Below are positions 41,461-53,981 of a stretch of 64,000 bases of DNA, in pieces; the stretch's first letter is position 1, and every line of letters begins with the position of its first letter. This DNA comes from Arachis hypogaea (lineage: Eukaryota > Streptophyta > Magnoliopsida > Fabales > Fabaceae): positions 90,686,626 through 90,750,625 of the forward strand of contig NC_092048.1 of the NCBI RefSeq assembly GCF_003086295.3. Direction: 5' to 3'. The translations under genes and the position numbers were made by a program. The notes beneath the pieces were generated by a model, which saw only the letters and a program-made list of their open reading frames with translations, searched no databases and was not told where the DNA came from.

Positions 41461-43190
41461 TGGTGCACAGAAATTGTGATTACACTTTGATTATTTAAAA
41501 TTCATTGCTCTTTCTTTCCCTGGTAATGGCGCCAAAAATATGATGCCAATACCATGGTTCACAACTTCGCACAACTAACCAGCAAGTGCACTGGGTCGTC
41601 CAAGTAATACCTTACGTGAGTAAGGGTCGAATCCCATGGAGATTGTTGGTATGAAGCAAGCTATGGTCACCTTGTAAATCTCAGTCAGGCGGATATCAAA
41701 TGGTTATGGAGTTTTCGAAAATAATATAATAAAATAAGGATAGAAATACTTATGTAATTCATTAGTGAGAATTTCAGATAAGCGTATGGAGATGCTTTCG
41801 TTCCTCTGAACCTCTGCTTTCCTGCTGTCTTCATCCAATCAGTCTTACTCCTTTCCATGGCTGGCTTTATGTAATGCATCACCATTGTCAATGGCTACTT
41901 TCGATCTTCTCTCGGGAAAATGATCCAAATGCCCTGTCACGGCACGGCTAATCGTCTGGAGGCATCACCCTTGTCAATGGTTTACATCCTATCCTCTCAG
42001 TGAAAATGGTCAACGCACCCTGTCACGGCACGGCTATTCATCTGTCGGTTCTCGATCATGCTGGAATAGGATTTACTATCCTTTTGCGTTCTGTCACTAC
42101 GCCCAGCAATCGCGAGTTTGAAGCTCGTCACAGTCATTCAATCATTGAATCCTACTCGGAATACCACAGACAAGGTTTAGACTTTCCGGATTCTCTTGAA
42201 TGCCGCCATCATTCTAGCTTACACCACAAAGATTTTGATTAAGAGATCTAAGAGATACTCATTCAGTCGAAGGTAGAACGGAAGTGGTTGTTAGGCATGC
42301 GTTCATAGGGAATGATGATGATTGTCACGTTCATCACATTCAGGTTGAAGAGCAAATGAATATCTTAGAAGCGAAATAAAATAAATTGGATAGAAAACAG
42401 TAGTACTTTGCATTAATCTTTGAGGAACAGCAGAGCTCCACACCTTAATCTATGGAGTGTAGAAACTCTACCGTTGAAAATACATAAGTGAAAGGTCCAG
42501 GCATGGCTAAGAGGCCAGCCCCCAAAACGTGATCACAGGATCAAAATACAATCCAGGATGTCTAATACAATAGTAAAAGTTCCTATTTATAATAAACTAG
42601 CTACTAGGGTTTACAGAAGTAAGTAATTGATGCATAAATCTACTTCCGGGGCCCACTTGGTGTGTGCTTGGGCTGAGCTTGAGTGTTGCACGTGTAGAAG
42701 TCTTTCTTGGAGTTGAACGCCAGTATTTGTGCCAGTTTGGGCGTTCAACTCTGGTTTTGGATCCTTTTCTGGCGCTGGACGCCAGAATTGGGCAGAGAGC
42801 TGGCGTTGAACGCCAATTTGCATCGTCTATTCTTGGCCAAAGTATGGACTATTATTTTTTGCTGGAAAGTCTGGATGTCTACTTTGCAACACAATTGGAA
42901 GCGCGCCATTTCGAGTTCTGTAGCTCTAGAAAATCCACTTTGAGTGCAGGGAGGTCAGAATCCAACAGCATCAGTAGTCCTTCTTCAACCTCTGAATCTG
43001 ATTTTTGCTCAAGTCCCTCAATTTCAGCCAGAAAATACCTGAAATCACAGAAAAACACACAAACTCATAGTAAAGTCCAGAAATGTGAATTTAACATAAA
43101 AACTAATGAAAACATCCCTAAAAGTAACTAGATTCTACTAAAAACATACTAAAAACAATGTCAAAAAGCGTATAAATTATCCGCTCATCA
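41461..43190 (-). repeat. 3' LTR of element C
   Basis: 1730 bp. It contains an 86-bp tandem duplication (units starting 41876 and 41962), a PBS-like copy (41517-41534) and a TATA box (42584-42591 on the minus strand). Confidence 0.92.
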
Positions 43191-43227
43191 CAATACCAAA
43201 CTTAAATTGTTGCTTGTCCCCAAGCAA
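43191..43227 (-). other. PPT region of element C
   Basis: Minus-strand hairpin TTGCTT-GGGGAC-AAGCAA (43227-43210), then AATTTAAGTTTGGTATTG and the LTR. Confidence 0.7.
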
Positions 43228-44299
43228 CTGAAAATCAAATAGGATAAAAAGAAGAGAATATACTATAAATTCCAAACTATCAATGAAACATAGCTCCAAT
43301 CAGATGAGCGGGACTTATAGCTTTTTGCCTCTTGAATAGTTTTGGCATCTCACTCTATCCATTGAGGTTTAGAATGATTGGCTTCTATAGGAACTCAGAG
43401 TTCAGATAGTGTTATTGATTCTCGTAGTTCAGTATGAGGATTCTTGAACACAGCTTCTTTATGAGTCTTGGCCGTGGCCCTAAGCACTTTGTTTTCCAGT
43501 ATTACCACCGGATAGATAAATGCCACAGACACATAATTGGGTGAACCTTTTCAGATTGTGACTCAGCTTTGCTAAAGTCCCCAATTAGAGGTGTCCAGGG
43601 TTCTTAAGCACACTCTTCTTTTGCTTTGGACCTTGACTTTAACCGCTCAGTCTCAAGTTTTCACTTGACACCTACACGCCACAAGCACATGGTTACGGAC
43701 AGCTTGGTTTAGCCGCTTAGACCAGGATTTTATTCCTTTAGGCCCTTCTATCCACTGATGCTCAAAGCCTTGGGATCCTTTTTATTTCCCTTGCCTTTTG
43801 GTTTTAAGGGTTATTGGCTTTTTCTGCTTGCTTTTTCTCTTTTTTTTTTCTATTTTTTTTCGCCTATTTTTTTTTTCTGCAAGCTTTGTTCTTTGCTGCT
43901 TTTTCTTGCTTCAAGAATCATTTTTATGATTTTTCAGATTATCAAATAACATGTCTCCTAGTCATTATTCTTTCAAGAGCCAACATATTTAACATTCTTA
44001 AACAACAACTTCAAAAGACATATGCACTGTTCAAGCATTCATTCAGAAAACAAGAAGCATTGTCACCACATTAATATAATTAAGCTAAGTTCAAGGATAA
44101 ATTCAAAACTCATGTACTTCTTGTTCTTTTGAATTAAAACATTTTTCATTTAAGAAAGGTGATGGATTCATAGGACATTCATAACTTTAAGACATAGTCA
44201 CTAACTACTAATGATCATGTAATGAAGACACAAACATAGATAAGCACATAACATAGAAAACGAAAAACAGAAGAAATAAGAACAAGGAATGAATCCACC
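43228..44299 (-). other. 3' untranslated region of C (no gene)
   Basis: Colinear with 7057-8165 of A, including the purine run on the sense strand (T-rich on + at about 43838-43875). No supported ORF. Confidence 0.55.
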
Positions 44300-44617
44300 T
44301 TAGTGATGGTGGCGTTTCCTTCTTGAGGAACCAATGATGTCCTTGAGCTCTTCTATGTCTCTTCCTTGTCTTTGTTGCTCCTCCCTCATTGATTTTTGAT
44401 CTTCTTTAATTTCATGAAGGATGATGGAGTGCTCTTGATGTTCCACCCTTAGTTGCCTCCAATAATTGTGTGGAAGAAAATGTATCCCCTGAGGTATCTC
44501 AGGAATCTCTTGATTTGCAGTCAAATGTTCTACCACTGAGCTATAGACCCTTGATGGAAGCTTTTGTCTTCTCTTTCCTCTTTCTAGAGGTTTCTCTAGC
44601 CTTAGGTGCCATCAATG
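44300..44617 (-). pseudogene. 3' ORF of element C, tRNA-fused and shortened
   Basis: A MAPK start (ATG near 44611) leads through RKRKG and KAS directly into the tRNA-Cys fragment (44507-44550), then EIPEIPQGIHF and the conserved C-terminus ending GSSRRKRHHH. Compared with A, it has lost further codons upstream of the tRNA part. The shared fusion shows that A and C descend from one chimaeric ancestor. Confidence 0.72.
44507..44550 (-). other. 5' tRNA-Cys(GCA) fragment in element C
   Basis: Same 44 bases as in A, from GGGTCTATAG to ATCAAGAG, with anticodon loop CTGCAAA. No T arm or acceptor 3' strand follows. Confidence 0.85.
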
Positions 44618-44650
44618 GTTATGGAAAAAACAAAAAAGCTATGCTTTTAC

Positions 44651-44686
44651 CACAACAAACTTAGAATGTTGCTCGCCCTCGAGCAA
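44651..44686 (-). other. Internal PPT-like hairpin of element C
   Basis: Minus-strand TTGCTC-GAGGGC-GAGCAA (44686-44669), then CATTCTAAGTTTGTTGTGG, upstream of the 3' ORF. Confidence 0.68.
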
Positions 44687-45306
44687 AAGAAGAAAGAATA
44701 GAAGAAGAAGAAGAAGATCTGGAGGAGATGGATGGATGTGTGTATTCGGCCATATGGGTGGGATTGGGTGGGAGAGAGATGTTAAATTTTGAAGGTAGTG
44801 GGTGTATGGATGTGAGTGGTAAATGGAAAACAGAAGGGATGATCATGAATGGAAAGAGAGATGATGAGGTAGGTGGGGATCCTGTGGGGTCCACAGATCC
44901 TGAGATGATCCTGTGGGGTCCACAGATCCTGAGGTGTCAAGGCATTTACATCCCTGCACCAATTTAGGCATGTAAAATGCCCTTGCACACAACTCTGGGC
45001 GTTCAACGCCAGGTTGTTGCCCATTTTGGGTGTTCAACGCCCATTTGTTGCCATTTCTGGCGTTGAACGCCAGAACCATGCTTGTTCTGGGCGTTCAGTG
45101 CCAGGATGCTGCCCATTTTGGGCGTTCAGCGCCAGAACCATGCTTTGTTCTGGCGTTGAACGCCAGGCAGATGCTTCCTCCAGGGTGTGATTTTTCTTCT
45201 GCTGTTTTTGATTCCCGTTTCAATTTTTATATTTATTTTGTGACTCCACATGATCATGAACCTACAAAGACATATAACTAAGAAAAATATAGTTAGATAA
45301 ATAAAA
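44687..45306. repeat. Dyad array and spacer of C
   Basis: No gene. Two GATCCTGTGGGGTCCACAGA copies lie at about 44877-44927. CTGGCGTT-type dyads follow at 44995-45166, about six units including perfect CTGGCGTTGAACGCCAG at 45057-45073 and 45148-45166. The array is shorter than in A. Confidence 0.7.
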
Positions 45307-45332
45307 ATTGGGTTGCCTCCCAACAAGCGCTT
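45307..45332 (-). other. Post-ORF hairpin of element C
   Basis: Minus strand: AAGCGCTT, then GTTGGG-AGGCAA-CCCAAT (45324-45307). Confidence 0.68.
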
Positions 45333-45382
45333 CCTTAATGTCAATAGCTTGACAGTGGGCTCTCATGGAGCCTCACAGATGT

Positions 45383-47701
45383 TCAGAGCATTGTTGAGAC
45401 TCTCCAATCACCAAACTTAGAGTTTGGATATGGGAGTTCAACACCAAACTTAGAATTTGGTTGTGGCCTCCCAACACCAAACTTAGAGTTTGACTGTGGG
45501 GGCTTTGTTTGACTCTGCTTTGAGAGAAGCTTTTTATGCTTCCTCTCCATGGATGCAGAGAGAGATCCTTGAGTTGTAAACACAAGGTTATCCTCATTCA
45601 ATTGAAGGATTAATTCTCCTCTGTCCACATCAATCACAGCTCTTGCTGTGGCTAGGAAAGGTCTTCCTAGGATGATGGATTCATCCTCTTCCTTTCCTGT
45701 ATCCAGGACTATGAAATCAGCAGGGATGTAAAGGCCTTCAACCTTTACTAACACGTCCTCTACTTGTCCATAAGCCTGTTTTTTTGAATTATCTGCCATC
45801 TCTAATGAGATTTTAGCAGCTTGCACCCCATAGATTCCCAGTTTCTCTATTACAGAGAGGGGCATGAGGTTTATTCCTGAACCAAGGTCACACAGAGCCT
45901 TAAAGATCATGGTGCCTATGGTACAAGGTATTATGAACTTTCCAGGATCCTGTCTCTTCTGAGGCAATGTCAGTTGATCCAGATCACTTAGTTCATTGAT
46001 GAACAAGGGAGGTTCATCTTCCCAAGTTTCAATGCCAAATAATTTGGCATTCAGCTTCATGATTGCACCAAGGAACTTGGCAGCTTGCTCTTCAGTGACA
46101 TCCTCATTCTCTTCAGAAGAGGAATACTCATCAGAGCTCATGAAGGGCATAAGGAGGTTCAATGGAATCTCTATGGTCTCTAGATGAGCCTCAGATTCCT
46201 TTGGTTCCTCAGAGGGAAACTCCTTATTGATCACTGGACGTCCCAGGAGGTCTTCCTCACTGGGATTCACGTCCTCCTCTCCCTCTTTGGGTTCGGCCAT
46301 TTTGGTGATATCAATGGCCTTGCACTCTCCTTTTGGATTCTCTTCTGTATTGCTTGGGAGAGTACTAGGAGGGATTTCAGTGATCCTTTTACTCAGCTGG
46401 CCCACTTGTGCTTCCAAATTTCTAATGGAAGACCTTGTTTCATTCATGAAACTTACAGTGGCCTTAGATAGATCAGAGACTAAGTTTGCTAAGCTAGATG
46501 GATTCTGCTCAGAATTCTCTGTCTGTTGCTGAGTGGATGATGGGAAAGGCTTGCTATTGCTAAACCTGTTTCTTCCACCATTATTAAAGGCTTGTTGAGG
46601 CCTTTGATCCTTCCATGAGAGATTTGGATGATTTCTTCATGATGGATTATAGGTGTTTCCATAAGGTTCACCTAAGTAATTCACCTCTGCTATTGCAGGG
46701 TTCTCAGGATCATAAGCTTCTTCTTCAGAAGATGTCTCTTGAGTACTGTTGGATGCAGCTTGCATCCCATTCAGACTCTGAGAAATCATATTGACTTGCT
46801 GAGTCAATATTTTATTCTGAGCCAATATGGCATTCAAAGTATCAACTTCAAGAACTCCCTTCTTCATAGGCGTCCCATTACTCACAGGATTCCTCTCAGA
46901 AGTGTACATGAACTGGTTATTAGCAACCATCTCAATGAGTTCTTGAGCTTCTGCAGGCATTTTCTTTAGGTGAATGGATCCACCTGCAGAAGTATCCAAT
47001 GACATCTTAGCTAATTCAAATAAACCATCATAGAATATATCCAGGATGGTCCATTCTGAAAGCATGTCAGAAGGACACTTTTTGGTCAACTGTTTGTATC
47101 TTTCCCAAGCTTCATAGAGGGATTCACCATCTTTTTGTTTGAAGGTTTGAACATCCACTCTAAGCTTGCTCAGCTTTTGAGGAGGAAAGAACTTGGCTAA
47201 GAAAGCCATGACCAGCTTATCCCAAGAGTTCAGGCTGTCTTTGGGTTGAGAGTCCAACCATATTCTAGCTCTGTCTCTTACAGCAAAAGGGAAAAGCATG
47301 AGCCTGTAGACTTCAGGATCTACTCCATTAGTCTTAACAGTATCACATATCTGCAAGAATTCAGTTAAGAACTGAAAAGGATCTTCAGATGGAAGTCCAT
47401 GAAACTTGCAGTTCTGCTGCATCAGAGAAACTAATTGAGGTTTCAGCTCAAAGTTGTTTGCTCCAATGGCAGGAATGGAGATGCTTCTTCCATGTAAATT
47501 GGAATTAGGTGCAGTAAATTCACCAAGCATCCTCCTTGCATTATTATTATTTTCGGCTGCCATCTCCCCTTCCTGTTCGAAAATTTCTGAGAGGTTATCT
47601 CTGGATTGTTGTAATTTAGCTTCTCTTAATTTTCTCTTCAGAGTCCTTTCAGGTTCTGGATCTGCTTCAACAAGAATGTTCTTGTCCTTGCTCCTGCTCA
47701 T
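45383..47701 (-). pseudogene. gag-pro polyprotein of element C, one in-frame TGA
   Basis: MSRSKDKN start at 47701. The gag capsid motifs are as in A (VYRLMLFPFAVRDRARIWLDSQP, KFFPPQKLSKLR). A TGA at 46637-46639, where relatives have a Trp codon (NPSWRNHP), is the only stop. The codon that is TAG in A is CAG here. Protease motifs ALCDLGSGINLMP and IILGRPFLATARAVID are present, with one codon missing just before them. It ends with two NSKFGV repeats and an NSKFGD; dyads at 45411, 45444 and 45477 (33-bp spacing). This is the best preserved gag-pro in the window. Confidence 0.9.
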
Positions 47702-49592
47702 ATGACAAAGAAGAGGGCACAGAGAAAATAATAATAATAATATGGATCCTTTATATCACAGTATAGAGGTCCTTGTGTTAGTAGAAGAAAAGAAGAAGAA
47801 AATTTGAACTCAGAGAGAGAGAGAGAGGGTTCGGATTTTTGGTGGGTGAGGGAGAGATGTTAGTAGAAGAATAAATAAATAGAAGGAGATGAGAGAGAAG
47901 AAATTTTCGAAAATAATTTTTTTTTTTTAAAAAAGAGTTAGTGATTTTCGAAAATTAAGATTAAAAAATTAAAATAAAAAGAATTTTTGAAAAAGAGGGA
48001 AGATATTTTCAAAAATTAGAGAGAGAGAGTTAGTTAGGTAGTTTTGAAAAAGGTAAGAAACAAACAAAAAGTTAGTTAGTTAGTTGAAACAAATTTGAAA
48101 ATCAATTTTTGAAAAGATAAGAAGATAGGAAGTTAGAAAAGATATTTTGAAATCAAATTTTTGAAAAAGATAAGATAAGAAGATATTTTTGAAAAGATGT
48201 GATAGAAATTAGTTTTTGAAAAAGATTTGATTTTTAAAATCACAATTAATGACTTGATTCACAAGAAATCAGAAGATATGATTCTAGAACTTAAAGTTTG
48301 AATCTTTCTTAACAAGTAAGTAACAAACTTGAAATTTTTGAATCAAAACATTAATTGTCTTTGTTATTTTCGAAAATTTGATATGAAAATGAGAAAAAGA
48401 TTTTTTTGAAAAATATTTTTGGAATTTTCGAAAATAACTAAGAAATTTGAAAAAGATTTGATTTTTGAAAAAGATTTTGAAAAAGATAAGATTTTCAAAT
48501 TGAAGATTTGATTTGACTCATAAGAAACAACTTCATTTTAAAAATATTTAGAAAGGTCAATCCAAATTTTCGAATTTGATGAGAGAAAAAGGGAAAGATA
48601 TTTTTTTGATTTTTGAATTTTTAATGATGAAAGAGAAAAACATGAAAAAGATGCAATGCATGAAAATTTTTAAATCAAAACATGTGATGAATGCAAGAAC
48701 ACTATGAATGTCAAGATGAACACTAAGAACACTATGAAGATCATGATGAACACCAAGAACATATTTTTGAAAAAATTTTTAATGCAAAGAAAACATGCAA
48801 GACACCAAACTTAGAATTCTTTAATGCTTAGGCACTAAGAATTCAAGAATGCATATGAAATACAAGAAAAGACACAAAGCATGCAAATACAAAGATCAAA
48901 CAAGAAGACTTACCAAGAACAACTTGAAGATCATGAAGAACACTATGAATGCATGAAATTTTCAAAAAATTCAAGATGAGTATGCAATTGACACCAAACT
49001 TATAACATGACTCAAGACTCAAACAAGAACACAAAAAATATTTTTGATTTTTATGATTTTCTAATTTTTTGTATTTTTTTCGAAAATTATTTGAAAAACA
49101 AAAATAAGGATTTCAAAATCTTTAATATGAATTCCAGGAATCTTGCCATGTTAGTCTAAAGCTTCAGTCCAGGAATTAGACATGGCTCACTAGCCAGCCA
49201 AGCTTTCAATGAAAGCTCCAGTCCAAACCACTAGACGTGGCCAATGGCCAGCCAAGCTTCAGCAAGATATCAGAATATACTGCTCATTACTTATCAAATA
49301 TGTAACTTGCCTCTATGCTGATGGTTTGGAAGCCTCAGTCCAAAAGAATTTAGACATGGCTTTGCAGCCAGCCAGGCTTCACATGCTTCATGAAACACTA
49401 GAATACATTCTTAAAAATTTTGAATAAAATTATAAAATTTTTGAAAACATTTTTATTTTAAGATTTTTTTTTTCGAAAACAAAGGAGAAAATTTTTGAAA
49501 AATTTTTGAAAAAATTTTTGAAAAGAAAACAAAAAGAAAATTTACCTAATCTGAGCAACAAGATGAACCGTTAGTTGTCCAAACTCGAACAA
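47702..49592 (-). other. AT-rich leader of element C (no gene)
   Basis: Colinear with the A leader. ACACCAAACTTA motifs at about 48802 and 48991. Three copies of the CAGCCAGCCA(A/G)GCTT repeat (about 49150-49385). GA repeats occur at about 47812-47830. Confidence 0.6.
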
Positions 49593-49610
49593 TCCCCGGC
49601 AATGGCGCCA
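49593..49610 (-). other. PBS of element C
   Basis: Minus strand TGGCGCCATTGCCGGGGA, one change from the tRNA-Asp type. Confidence 0.88.
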
Positions 49611-49616
49611 AAAACT

Positions 49617-51346
49617 TGGTGCGCAGAAATTATGATTACACTTTGATTATGTAAAATTCATTGCTCTTTCTTTCCCTGGTAATGGCGCCAAAAACATGAT
49701 GCCAATACCATGTTTCACAACTTCGCACAACTAACCAGCAAGTGCACTGGGTCGTCCAAGTAATACCTTACGTGAGTAAGGGTCGAATCCCACGGAGATT
49801 GTTGGTATGAAGCAAGCTATGGTCACCTTGTAAATCTCAGTCAGGCGGATATCAAATGGTTATGGAGTTTTCGAAAATAATATAATAAAATAAGGATAGA
49901 AATACTTATGTAATTCATTAGTGAGAATTTCAGATAAGCGTATGGAGATGCTTTCGTTCCTCTGAACCTCTGCTTTCCTACTGTCTTCATCCAATCAGTC
50001 TTACTCCTTTTCATGGCTGGCTTTATGTAATGCATCACCATTGTCAATGGCTACTTTCGGTCTTCTCTCGGGAAAATGATCCAAATGCCCTGTCACGGCA
50101 CGGCTAATCATCTGGAGGCATCACCATTGTCAATGGTTTACATCCTATCCTCTCAGTGAAAATGGTCAACGCACCCTGTCACGGCACGACTATTCATCTG
50201 TCGGTTCTCGATCATGCTGGAATAGGATTTACTATCCTTTTGCGTTCTGTCACTACGCCCAGCAATCGCGAGTTTGAAGCTCATCACAGTCATTCAATCA
50301 TTGAATCCTACTCGGAATACCACAGACAAGGTTTAGACTTTCCGGATTCTCTTGAATGCCGCCATCATTCTAGCTTACACCACGAAGATTTTGATTAAGA
50401 GATCTAAGAGATACTCATTCAGTCGAAGGTAGAATGGAAGTGGTTGTTAGGCACGCATTCATAGGGAATGATGATGATTGTCACGTTCATCACATTCAGG
50501 TTGAAGAGCGAATGAATATCTTAGAAGCGAAATAAAATGAATTGGATAGAAAACAGTAGTACTTTGCATTAATCTTTGAGGAACAGCAGAGCTCCACACC
50601 TTAATCTATAGAGTGTAGAAACTCTACCGTTGAAAATATATAAGTGAAAGGTCCAGGCATGGCCAAGAGGCCAGCCCCCAAAACGTGGTCACAGGATCAA
50701 AATACAATCCAGGATGTCTAATACAATAGTAAAACGTCCTATTTATAATAAACTAGCTACTAGGGTTTACAGAAGTAAGTAATTGATGCATAAATCCACT
50801 TTCGGGGCCCACTTGGTGTGTGGTTGGGCTAAGCTTGAGTGTTGCACGTGTAGAAGTCCTTCTTGGAGTTGAACGCCAGTATTTGTGCCAGTTTGGGCGT
50901 TCAACTCTGGTTTTGGATACTTTCTGGCGCTGGACGTCAGAATTGGGCAGAGAGCTGGCGTTGAACACCAGTTTGCGTCATCTATTCTTGGCCAAAGTAT
51001 GGACTATTATATATTGCTGGAAAGCCCTGGATGGCTACTTTCCAACGCAATTGGAAGCGCGCCATTTCGAGTTCTGTAGCTCCAGAAAATCCACTTTGAG
51101 TGCAGGGAGGTCAGAATCCAACAGCATCAGCAGTCCTTCTTCAACCTCTGAATCTTATTTTTGCTCAAGTCCCTCAATTTCAACCAGAAAATACCTGAAA
51201 TCACAGAAAAACACACAAACTCATAGTAAAGTCCAGAAATGTGAATTTAACATAAAAACTAATGAAAACATCCCTAAAAGTAACTAGATTCTACTAAAAA
51301 CATACTAAAAACAATGTCAAAAAGCGTATAAATTATCTGCTCATCA
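49617..51346 (-). repeat. 5' LTR of element C
   Basis: 1730 bp, the same length as its partner, with few differences where I compared them. It has the same 86-bp duplication (50032 and 50118), a PBS-like copy (49673-49690) and a TATA box (50740-50747). Confidence 0.92.
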
Positions 51347-52545
51347 AGGACCCTTGTTCTTTTACACACTGTCACTGCGCCCAACATTCAAAAGTTTGAA
51401 GCTCGTCACAGTCATCCCTTGTCAGATCCTACTCGGAATACCACAGACAAGGTTTAGACTTTCTGGATCTCAGGAATGGCTGCCAATGGTTCTAGCCTAT
51501 ACCACGAAGATCCTAATATCACAGACTCGGTCCGTGTATTAGAGACCCAAGAGAATATACTCCGGCTATCATCCAATGACTACGTTGAACATCATGTAGA
51601 CCGCTTTGTGGTTGTCAGGCACGTGGATCTTGGCTAAGCGAGTAACGAAGATTTGGTGATTGTCACGGGTCACCGCTTCATTCTGACTTAACTGAATTAA
51701 GTACAAGAGTATAACTTGGAGAAGAAGTAGGCATGAATTGAAAGAAAAACAATAGTACTTGCATTAATTCATGAAGAACAGCAGAGCTCCACACCTTAAT
51801 CTATGGGGTGTAGAAACTCCACCGTAGAAAATACATAAGAGAAAATAGTCTAGGCATGGCCGAATGGCCAGCCTCTCCAAATCTCTAAGATGATAAAAGT
51901 CTCCGAATACAATAGTAAAAAGTGCTATTTATACTAAACTAGTACTTAGGTTTACAGAAAATGAGTAACTAAGTGCAGATAGTGCAGAAATCCACTTCCG
52001 GGGCCCACTTGGTGTGTGCTTGGGCTGAGCAATGAAGCTTTCACGTGTATAGGCCATCCTTGGAGTTAAATGCCAGCTTGGGTGCCAGTTTGGGCGTTTA
52101 ACTCCAGTTTTGATGCCAGTTCTGGTGTTTTACTCCAGAAAAGGGTCTTTAGTGGGCGTTTAGACGCCAGTTTGGGCCGTCAAATCTCAGGCAAAGTACG
52201 GAGTATTATATATTGATGGAAAGCCCAAGATGTCTATTTTCCAACGCAATTAAGAGCGCCCCAATTAGGCTTCTGCAGCTCTAGAAAATCCACTTCGAGT
52301 GCAGGAGGGTCAGAATCCAACAGCATCTGCAATTCTTTCTCAACCTCTGAATCAGATTTTTGCTCAAGGCCCTCAATTTAAGCCAGAAAATACCTAAAAT
52401 CACAGAAAAACACACAAACTCATAGTAAAGTCCAGAAATGTGATTTTTACATAAAAACTAATAAAAATATAATAAAAAGTAATTAAAACATACTAAAAAC
52501 TATGTAAAAATAATGCCAAAAAGGGTATAAATTATCCGCTCATCA
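51347..52545 (-). repeat. 3' LTR of element D, right piece
   Basis: Continues 40973-41460 after element C; its first five bases are the right TSD copy AGGAC. It ends CCGCTCATCA on the plus strand. TATA box at 51926-51933; decayed CTGGCGTT dyads at about 52060-52175. Confidence 0.82.
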
Positions 52546-52582
52546 CAACACCAAACTTAAATTGTTGCTTGTCCCCAAGCAA
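52546..52582 (-). other. PPT region of element D
   Basis: Minus-strand hairpin TTGCTT-GGGGAC-AAGCAA (52582-52565), then AATTTAAGTTTGGTGTTG and the LTR. Confidence 0.7.
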
Positions 52583-53658
52583 CTAAAAACAAAATAGGTT
52601 AAAAAGAAGAGAATATATAATAAATCTCAAAAATATCAATGAAGATTAGCTTCAATTAGATGAGCAGGACTTGTAGCCTTTTTGCTTCTGAACAGTTTTG
52701 GCATCTCATTTTATCCTTTGAAGTTCAGAATGATTGGCATCCATAGGAACTCAGAATTCAGATAGTGTTATTGATTCTCCTAGTTCAGTATGTTGATTCT
52801 TGAACACAGCTACTTTATGAGTCTTGGCCGTGACCCTAAGCATTTTGTTTTCCAGTGTTACCACCGGATACATAAATGCCACAGACACATAACTGGGTGA
52901 ACCTTTTCAGATTGTGACTTAGCTTTGCTAGAGGCCCCAATTAGAGATGTCCAGATCTCTTAAGCACACTCTTTTTGCTTTGGACCACAACTTTAACCAC
53001 TCAGTCTCAAGTTTTCACTTGACACCTTCACGCCACAAGCACATGGTTATGGACAGCTTGGTTTAGCCGCTTAGGCCAGGATTTTATTCCTGTGGGCCTT
53101 CCTATCCACTAACGCACAAAGCCTTGGATCCTTTTTATTTTACCCTTGCCTTTTGGTTTAAAGGGCTATTGGCTTTTTCTGCTTGCTTTTTCTTTTCTTT
53201 TCTTTTCTTTTTTCTTTATTTTCGCCTCTGTTTTTTTTTTCTTTTTTTTTGCAAGCTTTTCACTGCTTTTTCTTGCTTCAAGAATCATTTTTATAATTTT
53301 TTAGATTATCAATAACATTTCTCCTTTTCCATCATTCTTTCAAGAGCCAACAATTTTAACATTCATAAACAACAAATTCAAAAATATTCACTGTTCAAGC
53401 ATTCATTCAGAAAAACAAAAGTATTGCCACCACATCAAAATAATTAAGCTGTTTTAAAATTCGAAATTCATGCACTTCTTTTTCTTTTTCAATTAAAAAC
53501 ACTTTTTATTTAAGAAAGGTGATAGATTCATAGCTTTAAGGCATAGACACTAAGATACTACTGATCATGTGATAAAAACACAAACATAGATAAACATAAA
53601 GCATAACAATTTGAAAAACAGAAAATAAAGAACAAGGAAATTAAAGAACGGGTCCACC
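52583..53658 (-). other. 3' untranslated region of D (no gene)
   Basis: Colinear with the corresponding region of A but more diverged. T-rich run on + near 53185-53255. No supported ORF. Confidence 0.5.
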
Positions 53659-53907
53659 TTAGTGATGGTGACTTGTTCTTCGTCCTGAAGATCTTATGGA
53701 ATGCTTGAGCTCCTCAATGTCTCTTCCTTGCCTTTGTTTCTCCTCTTTCATGATTCTTTGATCTTCTCTAATTTCATGAAGGAGGATGGAATGTTCTTGG
53801 TGTTCCACCCTTAGTTGTCCCATATTGGAACTTAATTCTCCTAGGGAGGTGAAAGCTTTTGCCTTCCCTTTCCTCTTTCTAGACGTTTCTCCGGCCTTTG
53901 GTGCCAT
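53659..53907 (-). pseudogene. 3' ORF of element D, short in-frame deletion form
   Basis: 82 codons: MAPKAGETSRKRKGKAKAF joined directly to LGELSSNMGQLRVEHQEH and the coiled-coil-like C-terminus ending RRTSHHH. Compared with B, the central transposon-protein domain is missing. The join lies at a CACCTCC shared by both B breakpoints, so a microhomology deletion or template jump is likely. There is no tRNA piece. The frame is open. Confidence 0.7.
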
Positions 53908-53944
53908 AAATGGTTATGGAAAAACAAAAAGCTTTAGCTTTTAC

Positions 53945-53981
53945 CACACCAAACTTAGAAGGTTTGCTCGTCCCCAAGCAA
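53945..53981 (-). other. Internal PPT-like hairpin of element D
   Basis: Minus-strand TTGCTT-GGGGAC-GAGCAA (53981-53964), closing pair U.G, then ACCTTCTAAGTTTGGTGTGG, just upstream of the 3' ORF. Confidence 0.68.

Larger units (their letters stand above)
41461..51346 (-). mobile_element. Element C: complete non-autonomous Athila-like element inside D LTR
   Basis: Same layout as A: 5' LTR (49617-51346), PBS (49593-49610), leader, gag-pro (45383-47701), hairpin, dyad array, tRNA-fused 3' ORF (44300-44617), PPT and 3' LTR (41461-43190). Flanked by AGGAC on both sides. Both LTRs are 1730 bp. gag-pro has only one in-frame stop. It looks like the youngest insertion here. Confidence 0.94.

Noticed and set aside
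53659..53907. Intact small host gene
   Set aside because: It is an open frame, but it is clearly the deleted 3' ORF of element D by comparison with B, not an independent gene.
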